Shown in pieces: positions 1 to 7,673 of a stretch of 41,312 nucleotides of DNA. Numbering within the stretch: the first letter of the stretch is position 1; each line of letters opens with the position of its first letter. Both the position numbers and the translations under genes were made by a program. The notes below the pieces were generated by a model. It had not been told where the DNA came from. It saw nothing but the letters and a program-made list of their open reading frames with translations, and made no database searches. The stretch is from a virus. The DNA lies in IMG/VR virus record IMGVR_UViG_3300039098_000081, positions 1 through 41,312 of that record; one strand, 5' to 3'.

Positions 1-140
1 GGTACAAGGGAGGCAGACAATAGGGAGGCACAGTGGACGCTTTCGATTTCATCAACACGCCGAATGAATTTGATTGGCAGCGATACTACGAAGAGTTCGA
101 GTCCTTCCTTGCCCCCGAAGACAAGCCCATGTTCTGGACC
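1..140. repeat. Terminal direct repeat, left copy (circular-genome overlap)
   Basis: Bases 1-140 are identical to 41173-41312. The repeat contains the 3' end of the zinc-ribbon gene that begins at 41031 and the 5' part of the gene at 33. Genes run continuously across the join, so the unit genome is about 41172 bp. A 140-bp overlap is typical of an assembler joining a circular or circularly permuted genome. A true short terminal repeat is possible but nothing else supports it. Confidence 0.95.
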
Positions 141-251
141 TGCCCCAATTGCCAGTGCATCAACGCCACTGTGATAGGCGAGAAGGCTTGCTGTGTGGAG
201 TGCGGAGTTAGGCCGATGAGACCGGAGCCGATGGTGGGGCCGGTGACTTAA
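33..251 (+). CDS. Small zinc-ribbon-like hypothetical protein
   Basis: A 72-residue protein starting at GTG, chosen because GGGAGG lies just upstream. The N-terminal half is acidic and aromatic. The C-terminal half has two Cys pairs, CPNC and CVEC, about 16 residues apart, the usual layout of a zinc ribbon. It follows the FmdB-like zinc-ribbon gene whose end is at 21-23 and overlaps the next start (TAATG). It sits directly ahead of the terminase genes. No function can be assigned; a DNA- or protein-binding role is inferred only from the Cys pairs. The first 108 bases are repeated at the right end of the window. Confidence 0.75.
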   Translation: MDAFDFINTPNEFDWQRYYEEFESFLAPEDKPMFWTCPNCQCINATVIGEKACCVECGVRPMRPEPMVGPVT

Positions 252-361
252 TGGACAAGATAGCAACTACGATAGCAGGGATAGCCCTTTTGATAATTGT
301 AGGCGTGACGTGCTACCGCGTTCAAGAGGCGTTCATGGCGGCTAGTGAGGCGATAGGGTAG
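251..361 (+). CDS. 36-residue single-pass membrane microprotein
   Basis: ATG overlaps the stop codon of the preceding gene (TAATG). The protein has a short Asp-Lys N-terminus, a hydrophobic stretch rich in Ala, Ile, Leu and Val at about residues 7-22 containing one Cys, and an amphipathic tail. It ends four bases before the terminase small-subunit gene. The overlap and spacing support translation. The product is probably a tiny inner-membrane protein of unknown role. Confidence 0.55.
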   Translation: MDKIATTIAGIALLIIVGVTCYRVQEAFMAASEAIG

Positions 362-365
362 AGGG

Positions 366-779
366 ATGGCATTAACACCAAAACAGCAGAGGTTTGTCGA
401 GGAATACTTGATCGACCTCAACGCGACTCAGGCGGCAATACGGGCCGGGTACAGCGCGAAGACAGCAGATGTTATCGGCTATGAAAACCTCAAAAAACCT
501 CAGATAGCCGAAGCCTTAGCTGTGGCACAAGAAGAAAGATCAGAGCGCACCGAAATTACCGCCGACTATGTGCTAACCACGATCCAGGAGACGGTCAAGG
601 TGCTGGTGGCTGACCAAGACAAGAACGCGGCCAATATTTTCAAGGGCTGTGAACTTCTCGGCAAGCACCTAAAACTATTCACCGATAAGCAGGAGATAAC
701 TGGCGGCGATGGTGGCCCGCTTGAAATAAGCATTCTGCCAGTAAGGCCAGCCCATGAAAATTCAGATTCAGCTACCTGA
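366..779 (+). CDS. terS: Terminase small subunit
   Basis: A 137-residue protein with the N-terminal helix-turn-helix typical of the Terminase_2 family: LTPKQQRFVEEYL, then NATQAAIRAGYS at about residues 19-30. In that family the small subunit binds the packaging site on phage DNA and brings in the large subunit. GAGGG precedes the start, and the gene overlaps the large-subunit start by 26 bases, the usual coupled pair. The C-terminal part is acidic and probably mediates oligomer or large-subunit contacts. Family assignment is confident; the recognised DNA site is not visible. Confidence 0.92.
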   Translation: MALTPKQQRFVEEYLIDLNATQAAIRAGYSAKTADVIGYENLKKPQIAEALAVAQEERSERTEITADYVLTTIQETVKVLVADQDKNAANIFKGCELLGKHLKLFTDKQEITGGDGGPLEISILPVRPAHENSDSAT

Positions 780-2022
780 AAAGCTTCTCTGCCTCATTAC
801 GGAAAAGGCGCGATACAAGGTAGCAAGGGGCGGGCGCGGCTCGTCTAAGTCGTGGTCATTCGCCAGGGCCTTGCTGACCATCGGCGCAACACGGAAAATC
901 AGAGTCCTCTGCACCCGCGAAGTGCAGCGATCAATCAAAGATTCAGTCCACAAGCTGCTCAAAGATCAAATAGAGGCCCTTGGCCTTGGCAGCCATTACC
1001 AAGTGCTTGAGTCGGCAGTAAGGGGCCGTAACGGGACAGAGTTTGCTTTCTCCGGCCTGTCTACCCAAACCGTTGACACCATCAAGTCATTTGAGGGTGT
1101 TGATTACTGTTGGGTAGAGGAAGGGCAGTCAATATCTGCCAAGTCTTGGGCGATCCTGATTCCAACGATCCGCAAAGATGAATCAGAGATATGGATAAGC
1201 TACAACCCCGACTTGGAGACGGACGAAACGCACCAACGCTTCACGGTCAACGCCTCCGATAACTGCATCAACGTCATCATGAACTGGCGGGACAATCCCT
1301 GGTTCAACGATGTAATGAACCAAGAGCGGCTAGACTGCCAGCGGCTTTATCCCGACGACTACCCGAACATATGGGAGGGCAAGTGTCGGCCAGCGGTAAA
1401 GGGCGCGATTTACTACAAGGAAGTGCAGCAAGCGGAGATGGACGGGCGCATTTGTCATGTCCCCAACAACCCGATGCTAAAGACCCATGTGGTCCTCGAC
1501 CTCGGCAAAGGCGACTCCCTGTTTGTCTCGATGGTGCAGCGGCACCTAAGCGCCATCATGGTGATTGACACCATTGCCGGAACACATTTCAAGTGGGACA
1601 CCCTATCAGCCGACTTAAAAGAGCGCGGTTACAACTGGGGCCGCGTCTGGTTGCCACACGACGGCTTTACAACAACCCTTAACGGCCCCAAAAGCTCCGA
1701 GACGATATTGCGGGGGCTAGGGTGGGATGTTGTCAGTAAGGAAGAAATAAAAAGCAAGGCGCTGTCTGTCGAGGAAGGCATCCGCAACGCTCGCCTAATG
1801 TTCCCGCAGCTCTACATCGACAAAGACAAGGGCGCACCGCTTATCGAGTCAGTTAAGCGCTACCGCCGCCACATCAACCAATCGACAGGGGCAGCGACGG
1901 ACCCCGTGCATGATGACCATTCACACGGAGCCGACAACCTGCGCTATATCTGCTGCAACGCTGACAGCATGACTAACGGCACCACACGCAAGCCGAACAT
2001 GCAGGGGGTTTACCGACGATGA
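754..2022 (+). CDS. terL: Terminase large subunit (ATPase/nuclease)
   Basis: A 422-residue DNA-packaging motor protein. The N-terminal ATPase has a variant Walker A, GGRGSSKS, at residues 26-33 and a Walker B-like DYCWVEEG at about 117-124. The C-terminal nuclease has a first acidic motif, LDLGKGD, near residue 250, and a His/Asp-rich HDDHSHGADNLRY near the end. Length and motifs fit the PBSX/Terminase_3-like group, which cuts concatemeric DNA and pumps it through the portal. The last residues, KPNMQGVYRR, are echoed at the end of the next small gene. Stop and next start overlap as ATGA. Confidence 0.95.
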   Translation: MKIQIQLPEKLLCLITEKARYKVARGGRGSSKSWSFARALLTIGATRKIRVLCTREVQRSIKDSVHKLLKDQIEALGLGSHYQVLESAVRGRNGTEFAFSGLSTQTVDTIKSFEGVDYCWVEEGQSISAKSWAILIPTIRKDESEIWISYNPDLETDETHQRFTVNASDNCINVIMNWRDNPWFNDVMNQERLDCQRLYPDDYPNIWEGKCRPAVKGAIYYKEVQQAEMDGRICHVPNNPMLKTHVVLDLGKGDSLFVSMVQRHLSAIMVIDTIAGTHFKWDTLSADLKERGYNWGRVWLPHDGFTTTLNGPKSSETILRGLGWDVVSKEEIKSKALSVEEGIRNARLMFPQLYIDKDKGAPLIESVKRYRRHINQSTGAATDPVHDDHSHGADNLRYICCNADSMTNGTTRKPNMQGVYRR

Positions 2023-2153
2023 AGCAGCCCAAAGAGCGCAACTGGTATATCCCGCCTGACGTTCCCCTTAACGAGACGCACAAGCAGCAACTTGAAGAGA
2101 TCAGCAACCGCAACAAACACAAGCCGAACATGCGCGGAGTATATAGACGTTGA
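2019..2153 (+). CDS. 44-residue protein sharing the TerL C-terminal peptide
   Basis: A small ORF between terminase and portal, overlapping both (ATGA at its start; its stop overlaps the portal TTG). It is basic, with proline-rich residues 11-16. It ends in KPNMRGVYRR, nearly the same as the last ten residues of TerL (KPNMQGVYRR). The corresponding bases are alike (AAGCCGAACATGC in both). This suggests a local duplication of the terL 3' end or a shared docking peptide. No known family was recognised. Coupling on both sides makes translation likely. Confidence 0.6.
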   Translation: MKQPKERNWYIPPDVPLNETHKQQLEEISNRNKHKPNMRGVYRR

Positions 2154-4138
2154 AAAGCAACTTGAAAGAACAATGCGACTTCGCAGAGCAATTCGACAGC
2201 TGGTTCGCCTCCAACCTCAAGCCGACTCTGGAAGACAATCGCCGCCGCTATCGGATGGAGCTGGAAGACAAAGAGGAGCGGGAGAGTCGCGGCCTGTCTG
2301 CCCTGCCGTCCACCAAATCGACCAGCAGCGTTGACCGCGCCGTTGAAAAGGCGGTGATGGAGTATCACGGCGAACCGGACGCGATCAGCTACAGCGCCAA
2401 CATGTCCGGCGATATCGCCACCGACCTCAAGGCCAAGTGGCTGACGGAGATATTCAAGTACCGCTCCGAACATACCTTCCCGTTCCCCGTTTGGCATGTG
2501 TCCTCCCTGACCGCTGGCTTTACCGACGGCCTGGAAGCGGCGCTGGTCTGGTGGCGCAAGGAAAGTTACACCGACACCCGCACCGTGTATCAGGCGATGG
2601 GTCCGCAAGGCCCGGCAGAGATCAGCGAGGAAGAGTATCAACTCTATTCCGGCTACGCTCCTGACATGGTGCAGGAGACGGAAGTGGAAGAGGAACAGGT
2701 CCTCGTTGATTCGTGGTGGGTCGACCAGTTGCGCCCCGGCGAAGACATCCTGTGGGACATCAAAGCGCCCCTGCTCGACCTGAACCTCGGCGGCAAGGTG
2801 CTGGTCAAGCTGCAACGGTCCATCGATGACATACGGCAGATGGCCGACCTGGGCGTGATCGACAAAGCTCCATCCGACGAGGAGTTGAGGAAGCACCAGA
2901 AGAACGAACCGGGCGCAGATACCGGCAAGACCGCAGGCGACACCGAAGGCACCGACCTGGGCGACCTGAACCGGCTGGAAGTGTGGCTGTACTTCGCCAA
3001 GGTCAAAGGGCGCTGGGAGGTGTCGTTCTCCATCGAGGGCAAACTGGAGCTGTCCGAGCCTAAAAGCGTCAATGAGGTTTTCTTTGACGGACGCAAGGTC
3101 AACCGCCTGCCGGTGGTTATGGGCACAACCAAGATCAAACTATGGGAAGCGGTAGGCCGGGGCATCCCCGAAACCATCGCCCCCGTAGAGGACGAGTGGA
3201 CCGACCACCGCAACAACCTCAACGACGCCGCCAAGCTGGCGCTCAAGGGCAAGTGGAGACTGCGCCCTGACTCGGACGTGGACATCGACTCCCTGCTCAA
3301 TGAGGAGGTCTTCTACGCCAACGAAGGCGACGCCACGCCCGTTGTCATGGACTCCAACATCTCCGGTTCCATGCGAGCCGCCGACGCCATCAACGCCGAC
3401 CTCAACGAGCTGGTGCCGGTCGGTATGGACAGCAAGCAGGTCGTGCCGAAAGGGGTGGACAAGACCCTCGGTGCGGTGCAACTCGCCCTTGGTGCCAGCA
3501 ACGAAAAGCTCTCCGTCGGAATCATGGTGCGCAACTTCACCTTTTTCAGGCCGCTACTCCACCTCATCGCCCAGTTGGAAATGGCCTTCGAGACGGACGA
3601 AACCATCGCCCGCATCGCCGGCCAGAAGGTCAAGCACGAACAGGAAGGGCAGCAGATGCCCTTCAACCCGCCGCAGGTTCAGGGGCAGCAAGGTCCGATG
3701 GTGGATTTCTCCCAGCTCGACCTCGACGTGGATATTCGGATTAACGCCGGGCTCGGCAGCGTACCGAGACAGCAGAAGGTGCAAAACCTGATGATGGCCG
3801 GGCAATACGCAGAGCAGGCAGGCATCCAGGTGGACAAACTGGCAATGTTCAAGCAGGGCATGGTCCTGATCGGATTCGACGAGGATTCGTTCAACCCGCA
3901 ATTACCGCAGCAGGCACCGCCGGGACCGGAACTCAAAGGCACCATCAACATTGACTTGGCGCTACTGCCTGAACAGGTACAGATGATGCTGTTGCAGAAG
4001 TTCATGGAGGGGAGCCAGGAAATCAAGGCCAACGTCACCGGGGATATGCCCAAAGAGATGAAAGACCTAATGGCCGCGCAGCAGACGCCGGTAATGACCG
4101 GGGAGCCAGACTTGGGGGGGATGGATGCAGGCTATTGA
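2150..4138 (+). CDS. Portal (head-tail connector) protein
   Basis: A 662-residue protein placed directly after terminase and before scaffold and coat, where the portal normally lies. Its size fits portals of podoviruses such as P22. It would form the dodecameric ring through which DNA is packaged and ejected. The middle region (APVEDEWTDHRNN, then SNISGSMRAADAINADLNELVP) resembles the stem/wing part of P22/T7-type portals. The C-terminus is rich in Gln, Pro and Met and is probably a flexible barrel or tail. The TTG start is chosen from GGAG about 10 bases upstream and the overlap with the preceding stop. Confidence 0.85.
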   Translation: MKSNLKEQCDFAEQFDSWFASNLKPTLEDNRRRYRMELEDKEERESRGLSALPSTKSTSSVDRAVEKAVMEYHGEPDAISYSANMSGDIATDLKAKWLTEIFKYRSEHTFPFPVWHVSSLTAGFTDGLEAALVWWRKESYTDTRTVYQAMGPQGPAEISEEEYQLYSGYAPDMVQETEVEEEQVLVDSWWVDQLRPGEDILWDIKAPLLDLNLGGKVLVKLQRSIDDIRQMADLGVIDKAPSDEELRKHQKNEPGADTGKTAGDTEGTDLGDLNRLEVWLYFAKVKGRWEVSFSIEGKLELSEPKSVNEVFFDGRKVNRLPVVMGTTKIKLWEAVGRGIPETIAPVEDEWTDHRNNLNDAAKLALKGKWRLRPDSDVDIDSLLNEEVFYANEGDATPVVMDSNISGSMRAADAINADLNELVPVGMDSKQVVPKGVDKTLGAVQLALGASNEKLSVGIMVRNFTFFRPLLHLIAQLEMAFETDETIARIAGQKVKHEQEGQQMPFNPPQVQGQQGPMVDFSQLDLDVDIRINAGLGSVPRQQKVQNLMMAGQYAEQAGIQVDKLAMFKQGMVLIGFDEDSFNPQLPQQAPPGPELKGTINIDLALLPEQVQMMLLQKFMEGSQEIKANVTGDMPKEMKDLMAAQQTPVMTGEPDLGGMDAGY

Positions 4139-4310
4139 CCTTATTGTTTTGTCAGTTGTGTGGCTTTTGGGCACCATTGCTTGCTTTGGTATGCGTGCCC
4201 ATTCAAATAAAAGCATTAAATTCGATTGCTTGAAAATAACTTGGGAGCCGTATGCTCTGAGCGGTTGGTGGTTGGTTGTTTTGGCAGCCTCTGCCGCTAA
4301 AGCATTGTGA
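4125..4310 (+). CDS. Small two-segment membrane protein
   Basis: A 61-residue protein overlapping the portal 3' end by 14 bases, with a G-rich ribosome site just before its ATG. It has a hydrophobic N-terminal segment at about residues 3-22 (ending ACFGM) and a second near residues 45-60 (GWWLVVLAASAA), separated by a short Lys-containing loop. Two TM segments are compatible with a holin-like or inner-membrane protein, but it lies far from the lysis genes. Its role is unknown. Base composition is more AT-rich than its neighbours. Confidence 0.55.
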   Translation: MQAIDLIVLSVVWLLGTIACFGMRAHSNKSIKFDCLKITWEPYALSGWWLVVLAASAAKAL

Positions 4311-4316
4311 GGCACT

Positions 4317-4574
4317 ATGGACAAGCGTACTGAGCAGCAAGCCGTTAAAGACTGTCTCGCCACTCCCGGCGCTCGCATCATCGCCCGCAAGTTGCGGCAG
4401 GCAGCAAAGGGAACGCTTAAGCGATACGACAAGTGCCGTCCTGACGACCTCGTATTTCACCAGATGTTCCGAAGGGTGGTGAATGAAGAACTGCCGCGCA
4501 TCATCGAGGGGGTCGTCAATCCACCGCAGGAAGAGAAACGCTTTGACTGGCGAAGGCTGCTAAGGTTGAGGTAA
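4317..4574 (+). CDS. Hypothetical basic helical protein
   Basis: An 85-residue protein starting at ATG after TGAGG. It is Arg/Lys-rich, with helices predicted by eye and no Cys pairs, signal or membrane segment. It lies in the portal-to-scaffold interval in the same orientation as its neighbours. Many phages carry unassigned virion or assembly genes here. No family recognised. Confidence 0.6.
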   Translation: MDKRTEQQAVKDCLATPGARIIARKLRQAAKGTLKRYDKCRPDDLVFHQMFRRVVNEELPRIIEGVVNPPQEEKRFDWRRLLRLR

Positions 4575-4600
4575 GATAGCAAAAACATAAGGGGGAAATT

Positions 4601-4822
4601 ATGAGAATCGGTGACGTGCAGATTACAAGCGCAAAGATTGGCACCTTTGACCCAGAAAAACTCAACCCGGTTGCCAAGGCTCAGTGGCGGGCTCTAGGAG
4701 AGAGGCTTGGGAGGCTGAAAGAGTTCCAGGCCGCCCACCCCGTTCTAACCAGGCTTGCAAAGGTGCCGTTTGTAGGGAGTATCTACCGGCGCAAAATGTT
4801 CGCGCATGTGGGCATTATTTAG
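4601..4822 (+). CDS. Hypothetical 73-residue protein
   Basis: ATG is preceded by a strong GGGGGA ribosome site. The product is basic and soluble-looking, with LNPVAKAQWRALGERLGRLKEF in its centre suggesting an amphipathic helix. The C-terminus ends in hydrophobic residues. It is the last gene before an intrinsic terminator at 4848. No family recognised; probably a minor structural or assembly protein by position only. Confidence 0.6.
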   Translation: MRIGDVQITSAKIGTFDPEKLNPVAKAQWRALGERLGRLKEFQAAHPVLTRLAKVPFVGSIYRRKMFAHVGII

Positions 4823-4847
4823 CTGGCTGAAAAACATTTTTGCAACG

Positions 4848-4881
4848 ACCCGCCCTGCCTCACGGTAGCGGCGGGTTTTTT
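4848..4881 (+). terminator. Rho-independent terminator upstream of the scaffold gene
   Basis: ACCCGCC (4848-4854) pairs exactly with GGCGGGT (4870-4876) around a 15-nt loop, and six T follow. It separates the terminase/portal genes from scaffold and coat. It lies inside the presumed late transcript, so it is either partly read through or suppressed by antitermination. Confidence 0.85.
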
Positions 4882-4930
4882 GTTGGAGACACAGAACCGA
4901 CTGTCGAGAGACAGCCAGAAGGAGCGAGAC

Positions 4931-5848
4931 ATGGCAGAAGAAGCCGCACCTGTTAGCGGGGCAGAAGAGGTTACGGAGCCTCTTGAAACCGAAGACACCG
5001 AAACCCCCGAAGAAGAAACCGAAACGTCTGTTCAGGAAGACGAGGACAGCGGCGAGGAGTCCGAAGAGACTGATTCCGACGAGGAACCCGCCGAAGAGGT
5101 AGACGCCGAAGGGCAGGAACACAAGAAGGACGCACAGAGCCGCATCCAGCAGCTTGCCAACGAAAAGCGCGACCTGGCGAACAAGCTGGACGCTCTGGAA
5201 TCCAAGGTCAACCAGACTTTGGAGCAGCGCAACGAGATCCCCGCCATCAACGAGGAAGCACTAAACGCCCACCTCGGCCAAATGCGGGAACAGATCGACG
5301 ACCTGCGGTTGGAAGGAAACCACCTCCAGGCCGACATGCTGGAGCGCAAGCGCAACGGCCTCTTGGACGAGTACGACAAGTGGCAAAAGGGTGCAGAAGA
5401 AAAGAAGCAGCAGAACGGGCAGCAACAGCAGTATCAGCAGCAACTAGACGGCGTTCTCGTCGCCGCCGACAAGTACCAGGAGCACTACAATGTCCCCAAA
5501 CCGCTGTGGGACGAAATGGGCCAGTGGTTCCGTGGCGAAATGGAAGCCGACAAGCTGCTGGCGCAGGAGTTCGACGATGTGATGCTGCGGCAAGGCCCGG
5601 TCGCTGCGGTCCGGTTCGCCCACGACAGAGCCAAGCCGGTTTTCGAGGCCAAGGCCAGGGAAGCGACCGAAGCCAAGAAGAAGCGCGAGGCGGCCAAGGG
5701 CAAGCAGCCGGGCGGCGGGGCAGGCAAGACCAGCAGCGGCCCGAAGAGTTACAGCGCCCTGCTCAACCTCGGCAGCGCAGCACTGTCAGCCTATAAAAAA
5801 AGCAATCCAAAGCATTACCAGAAGTTGTTCGACTCTCACATGAAATAA
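4931..5848 (+). CDS. Scaffolding protein
   Basis: A 305-residue protein directly upstream of the coat gene. The first 60 residues are extremely acidic (Glu/Asp/Thr-rich). They are followed by a long charged coiled coil with Gln runs, then a basic Lys/Ala-rich segment and a C-terminal helix ending KKSNPKHYQKLFDSHMK. Acidic N-terminus, central coiled coil and basic C-terminal coat-binding helix are hallmarks of phage scaffolds, which direct procapsid assembly and then leave. ATG at 4931 is preferred because AAGGAG lies eight bases upstream; an in-frame TTG at 4880 has no such site. Confidence 0.85.
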   Translation: MAEEAAPVSGAEEVTEPLETEDTETPEEETETSVQEDEDSGEESEETDSDEEPAEEVDAEGQEHKKDAQSRIQQLANEKRDLANKLDALESKVNQTLEQRNEIPAINEEALNAHLGQMREQIDDLRLEGNHLQADMLERKRNGLLDEYDKWQKGAEEKKQQNGQQQQYQQQLDGVLVAADKYQEHYNVPKPLWDEMGQWFRGEMEADKLLAQEFDDVMLRQGPVAAVRFAHDRAKPVFEAKAREATEAKKKREAAKGKQPGGGAGKTSSGPKSYSALLNLGSAALSAYKKSNPKHYQKLFDSHMK

Positions 5849-5920
5849 CCTACAGGATAAACGCCCGTCGTGAGACGCGCTAATCCCTAAAGCCCTAACG
5901 GGCAAGATGGAGTTTTTAAC

Positions 5921-6907
5921 ATGCCAGAAACCCGCGTTAGTGACGTGATCGTTCCCGATGAACTTTCGGATATGGTCACGGCCCAAATCTCCCCGCACAT
6001 CGACTTTCAACGCCTCGGCATCGCCACCAAAGACTATGGCAACAAAGACGTCTCCGAGAGTGGTCACTTTGCCAAGGTGCCGTTTTATGACCAGCTGACC
6101 GGCGATGATGAAGTTATCACCGACACCACCAGCCTGACCCCCGGCAACATCTCCACGGATACCGATATTGGCGTCGTTTGCCATCGTGGTAAAGCCTGGG
6201 CCTCCCGCGACCTCGCCAAGATTCTCTCCGGCGACGACCCCCAAAAAGAAATCGCCAAGCAGGTGGCCAAGTTTTGGGGCAAGAAGATGAACAACACGAT
6301 GATTCAGGTGTTGAACGGCATCTTTTATCCCTCTACCGGCGCGCTGGCCTCGACCCATTACCTCAAGACCGCAGCCGACGATACCGCCGCCGTTATCATC
6401 ACTGCCGCGTCCATTGTCCGCGCCGCCTCGAAGCTGGGTGACGAGATGTCGGAGTTTGACGCCATCGTGGTTCACTCGCTGGTCTACGCCGACATGGTAA
6501 CGGCGAAGATGGTATCGCACCCCACCGTCAGCACTCCCGATAGCGTTGATATCACCGCAGGCCCCGGTAGGTTCCTCGGCCTGGACATCATCGTGTCCGA
6601 CTACTGCCCGACCTCCGGCAGCGGCACCTATGGCCTGTATTCCTGTTACCTGCTGAAAAAGGGTTGCATGTATCTCGGCATGCAGAAATCGGTAATGACC
6701 GAATCGGACCGCGACATTCTGGCACAGAAAGACGTGCTGGCGTCCACCGTTCACTATGTGCCGCACATGAAGTTGGTCAAGTGGAACAGCACCGACACCA
6801 ACCCGACCAACGCAGCTTTGGCCACCGCCTCCAAGTGGACCAACATTGCCGACGACAACAAGTTCATCGGCGCGGTTTCCCTGGTCGTCAACGCCACCCA
6901 GAACTAA
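5921..6907 (+). CDS. Major capsid protein
   Basis: A 328-residue protein after the scaffold. N-terminal residues PETRVSDVIVPDELSDMV are followed by a mixed alpha/beta body, as in HK97-fold coat proteins of podoviruses, the so-called putative coat protein or N4-gp56-like families. It would form the icosahedral shell. GGAG lies about ten bases upstream. A 72-bp gap separates it from the scaffold and a G/C-rich hairpin follows the stop. Function is assigned by order, length and overall character; the exact family is uncertain. Confidence 0.88.
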   Translation: MPETRVSDVIVPDELSDMVTAQISPHIDFQRLGIATKDYGNKDVSESGHFAKVPFYDQLTGDDEVITDTTSLTPGNISTDTDIGVVCHRGKAWASRDLAKILSGDDPQKEIAKQVAKFWGKKMNNTMIQVLNGIFYPSTGALASTHYLKTAADDTAAVIITAASIVRAASKLGDEMSEFDAIVVHSLVYADMVTAKMVSHPTVSTPDSVDITAGPGRFLGLDIIVSDYCPTSGSGTYGLYSCYLLKKGCMYLGMQKSVMTESDRDILAQKDVLASTVHYVPHMKLVKWNSTDTNPTNAALATASKWTNIADDNKFIGAVSLVVNATQN

Positions 6908-6912
6908 TCAGC

Positions 6913-6937
6913 CGGGGGCTTAATGCCCCCGCTCTTT
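6913..6937 (+). terminator. Hairpin after the coat gene, probable weak terminator
   Basis: CGGGGGC (6913-6919) pairs exactly with GCCCCCG (6925-6931) around TTAAT, followed by CTCTTTC. The stem is strong but the U-tract is poor. It could be an attenuator or an mRNA-stabilising 3' hairpin that keeps the coat message abundant. Confidence 0.55.
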
Positions 6938-6953
6938 CAAGGAGCACAGACAC

Positions 6954-7259
6954 ATGGCCGTTTCTTATAAAGACTATGGGGCGCACAACCCTATTCGGGT
7001 ATTCACCGTGACCCTGATTGATGGGGCCGAAGTCGCCACCATCACCACCGATGCCCAGGATGTGACCGTTACCGGCATCACCACCGATGATGTGTTGATC
7101 GGCTTTGAGTATCAGCAGCATGACGATGGCCTGGCGCTCGCCTCGGCCTATATCAGCGCCGACGATACCGTGACTTGTACGTTCGTCAACCCCACCGCTG
7201 GCGCTCTGACTCCGACCGCCGACGCCACCTACACCTTCACCGTTATCAAGGGTGCCTAA
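6954..7259 (+). CDS. Small beta-rich head protein (possible decoration protein)
   Basis: A 101-residue protein immediately after the coat gene, with AAGGAG upstream. It is rich in Thr, Val and Asp, with alternating hydrophobic residues typical of a beta sandwich (TVTGITTDDVLIGFEY, then VIKGA at the end), and has few charges otherwise. Small beta proteins here are often head decoration or fibre proteins. No named family was recognised. Stop and next start overlap (TAATG). Confidence 0.65.
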   Translation: MAVSYKDYGAHNPIRVFTVTLIDGAEVATITTDAQDVTVTGITTDDVLIGFEYQQHDDGLALASAYISADDTVTCTFVNPTAGALTPTADATYTFTVIKGA

Positions 7260-7402
7260 TGGGTTTCCCCATTTCCTGGCAGCAAAGACGTAACCAAGGG
7301 GCGGCTCCGGTCGCCCCTGACCTTTCCTGCCCCCATTGCGGGTTCGTCGGCAAAAACGCCAAATCCCTCAATTGTCACATCGCCAAAAAGCATCCGGGAT
7401 AA
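7259..7402 (+). CDS. C2H2-type zinc finger microprotein
   Basis: A 47-residue protein whose start overlaps the previous stop. A basic N-terminus is followed by Cys24-x2-Cys27-x12-His40-x4-His45, exactly the spacing of a classical C2H2 zinc finger. Phe29 and Leu37 occupy the usual hydrophobic-core positions. C2H2 fingers are uncommon in bacteria and phages. Its place between head genes suggests either a virion-associated zinc protein or an imported DNA-binding module. The motif is seen directly; function is unknown. Confidence 0.7.
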   Translation: MGFPISWQQRRNQGAAPVAPDLSCPHCGFVGKNAKSLNCHIAKKHPG

Positions 7403-7404
7403 CC

Positions 7405-7665
7405 ATGCAGACATACAGCGACACGATTGTTGACCAATACGGCGGTCCAGTTCCCGGCGTACAAATAGCCGTCTATGAGTCTGACGGGGTGACGCTGGCC
7501 GCCATTGACCCGAACCCGCTCACCACCGATAGCAGCGGCGAGTTCTCCTTCACTGCGGCTAACGGCAAGTATGTGTTGGAGATATCCCACCAGAACATTG
7601 TGGCCAAGGCCAAGCAGGTTGTTTTGTTCGACCCGACCGATAACAATTTCCGCACCATCGCATAG
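7405..7665 (+). CDS. Carboxypeptidase-regulatory-like (Ig-fold) structural protein
   Basis: An 86-residue protein starting at ATG 7405, two bases after the previous stop. The sequence TIVDQYGGPVPGVQIAVYE, later SSGEFSFTA and GKYVLEI, follows the prealbumin-like fold of carboxypeptidase regulatory and bacterial Ig-like domains (G-x-P-V-x-G-V, D-x-x-G-x-F, G-x-Y-x-L). Such domains decorate phage heads, baseplates and fibres and often bind surface sugars. It is probably a decoration or small tail protein, in the middle of the head-to-tail gene block. Confidence 0.7.
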   Translation: MQTYSDTIVDQYGGPVPGVQIAVYESDGVTLAAIDPNPLTTDSSGEFSFTAANGKYVLEISHQNIVAKAKQVVLFDPTDNNFRTIA

Positions 7666-7673
7666 GGGCTTTT

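Noticed and set aside
1999-2022. GGGTTTA heptamer near the terL stop as a -1 frameshift site fusing TerL to the 44-residue ORF
   Set aside because: The heptamer is not in the register needed for tandem slippage in the terL frame (codons read GGG GTT TAC), and a normal ATGA restart explains the overlap.
1973-2896. 307-codon open frame on the minus strand
   Set aside because: It lies wholly antisense to the terL end and portal gene, has no ribosome site or domain signature, and arises from codon bias of the GC-rich plus-strand gene.
5786-6766. 326-codon open frame on the minus strand
   Set aside because: It is antisense to the major capsid gene and has low-complexity His/Gly/Val-rich sequence typical of a shadow frame.
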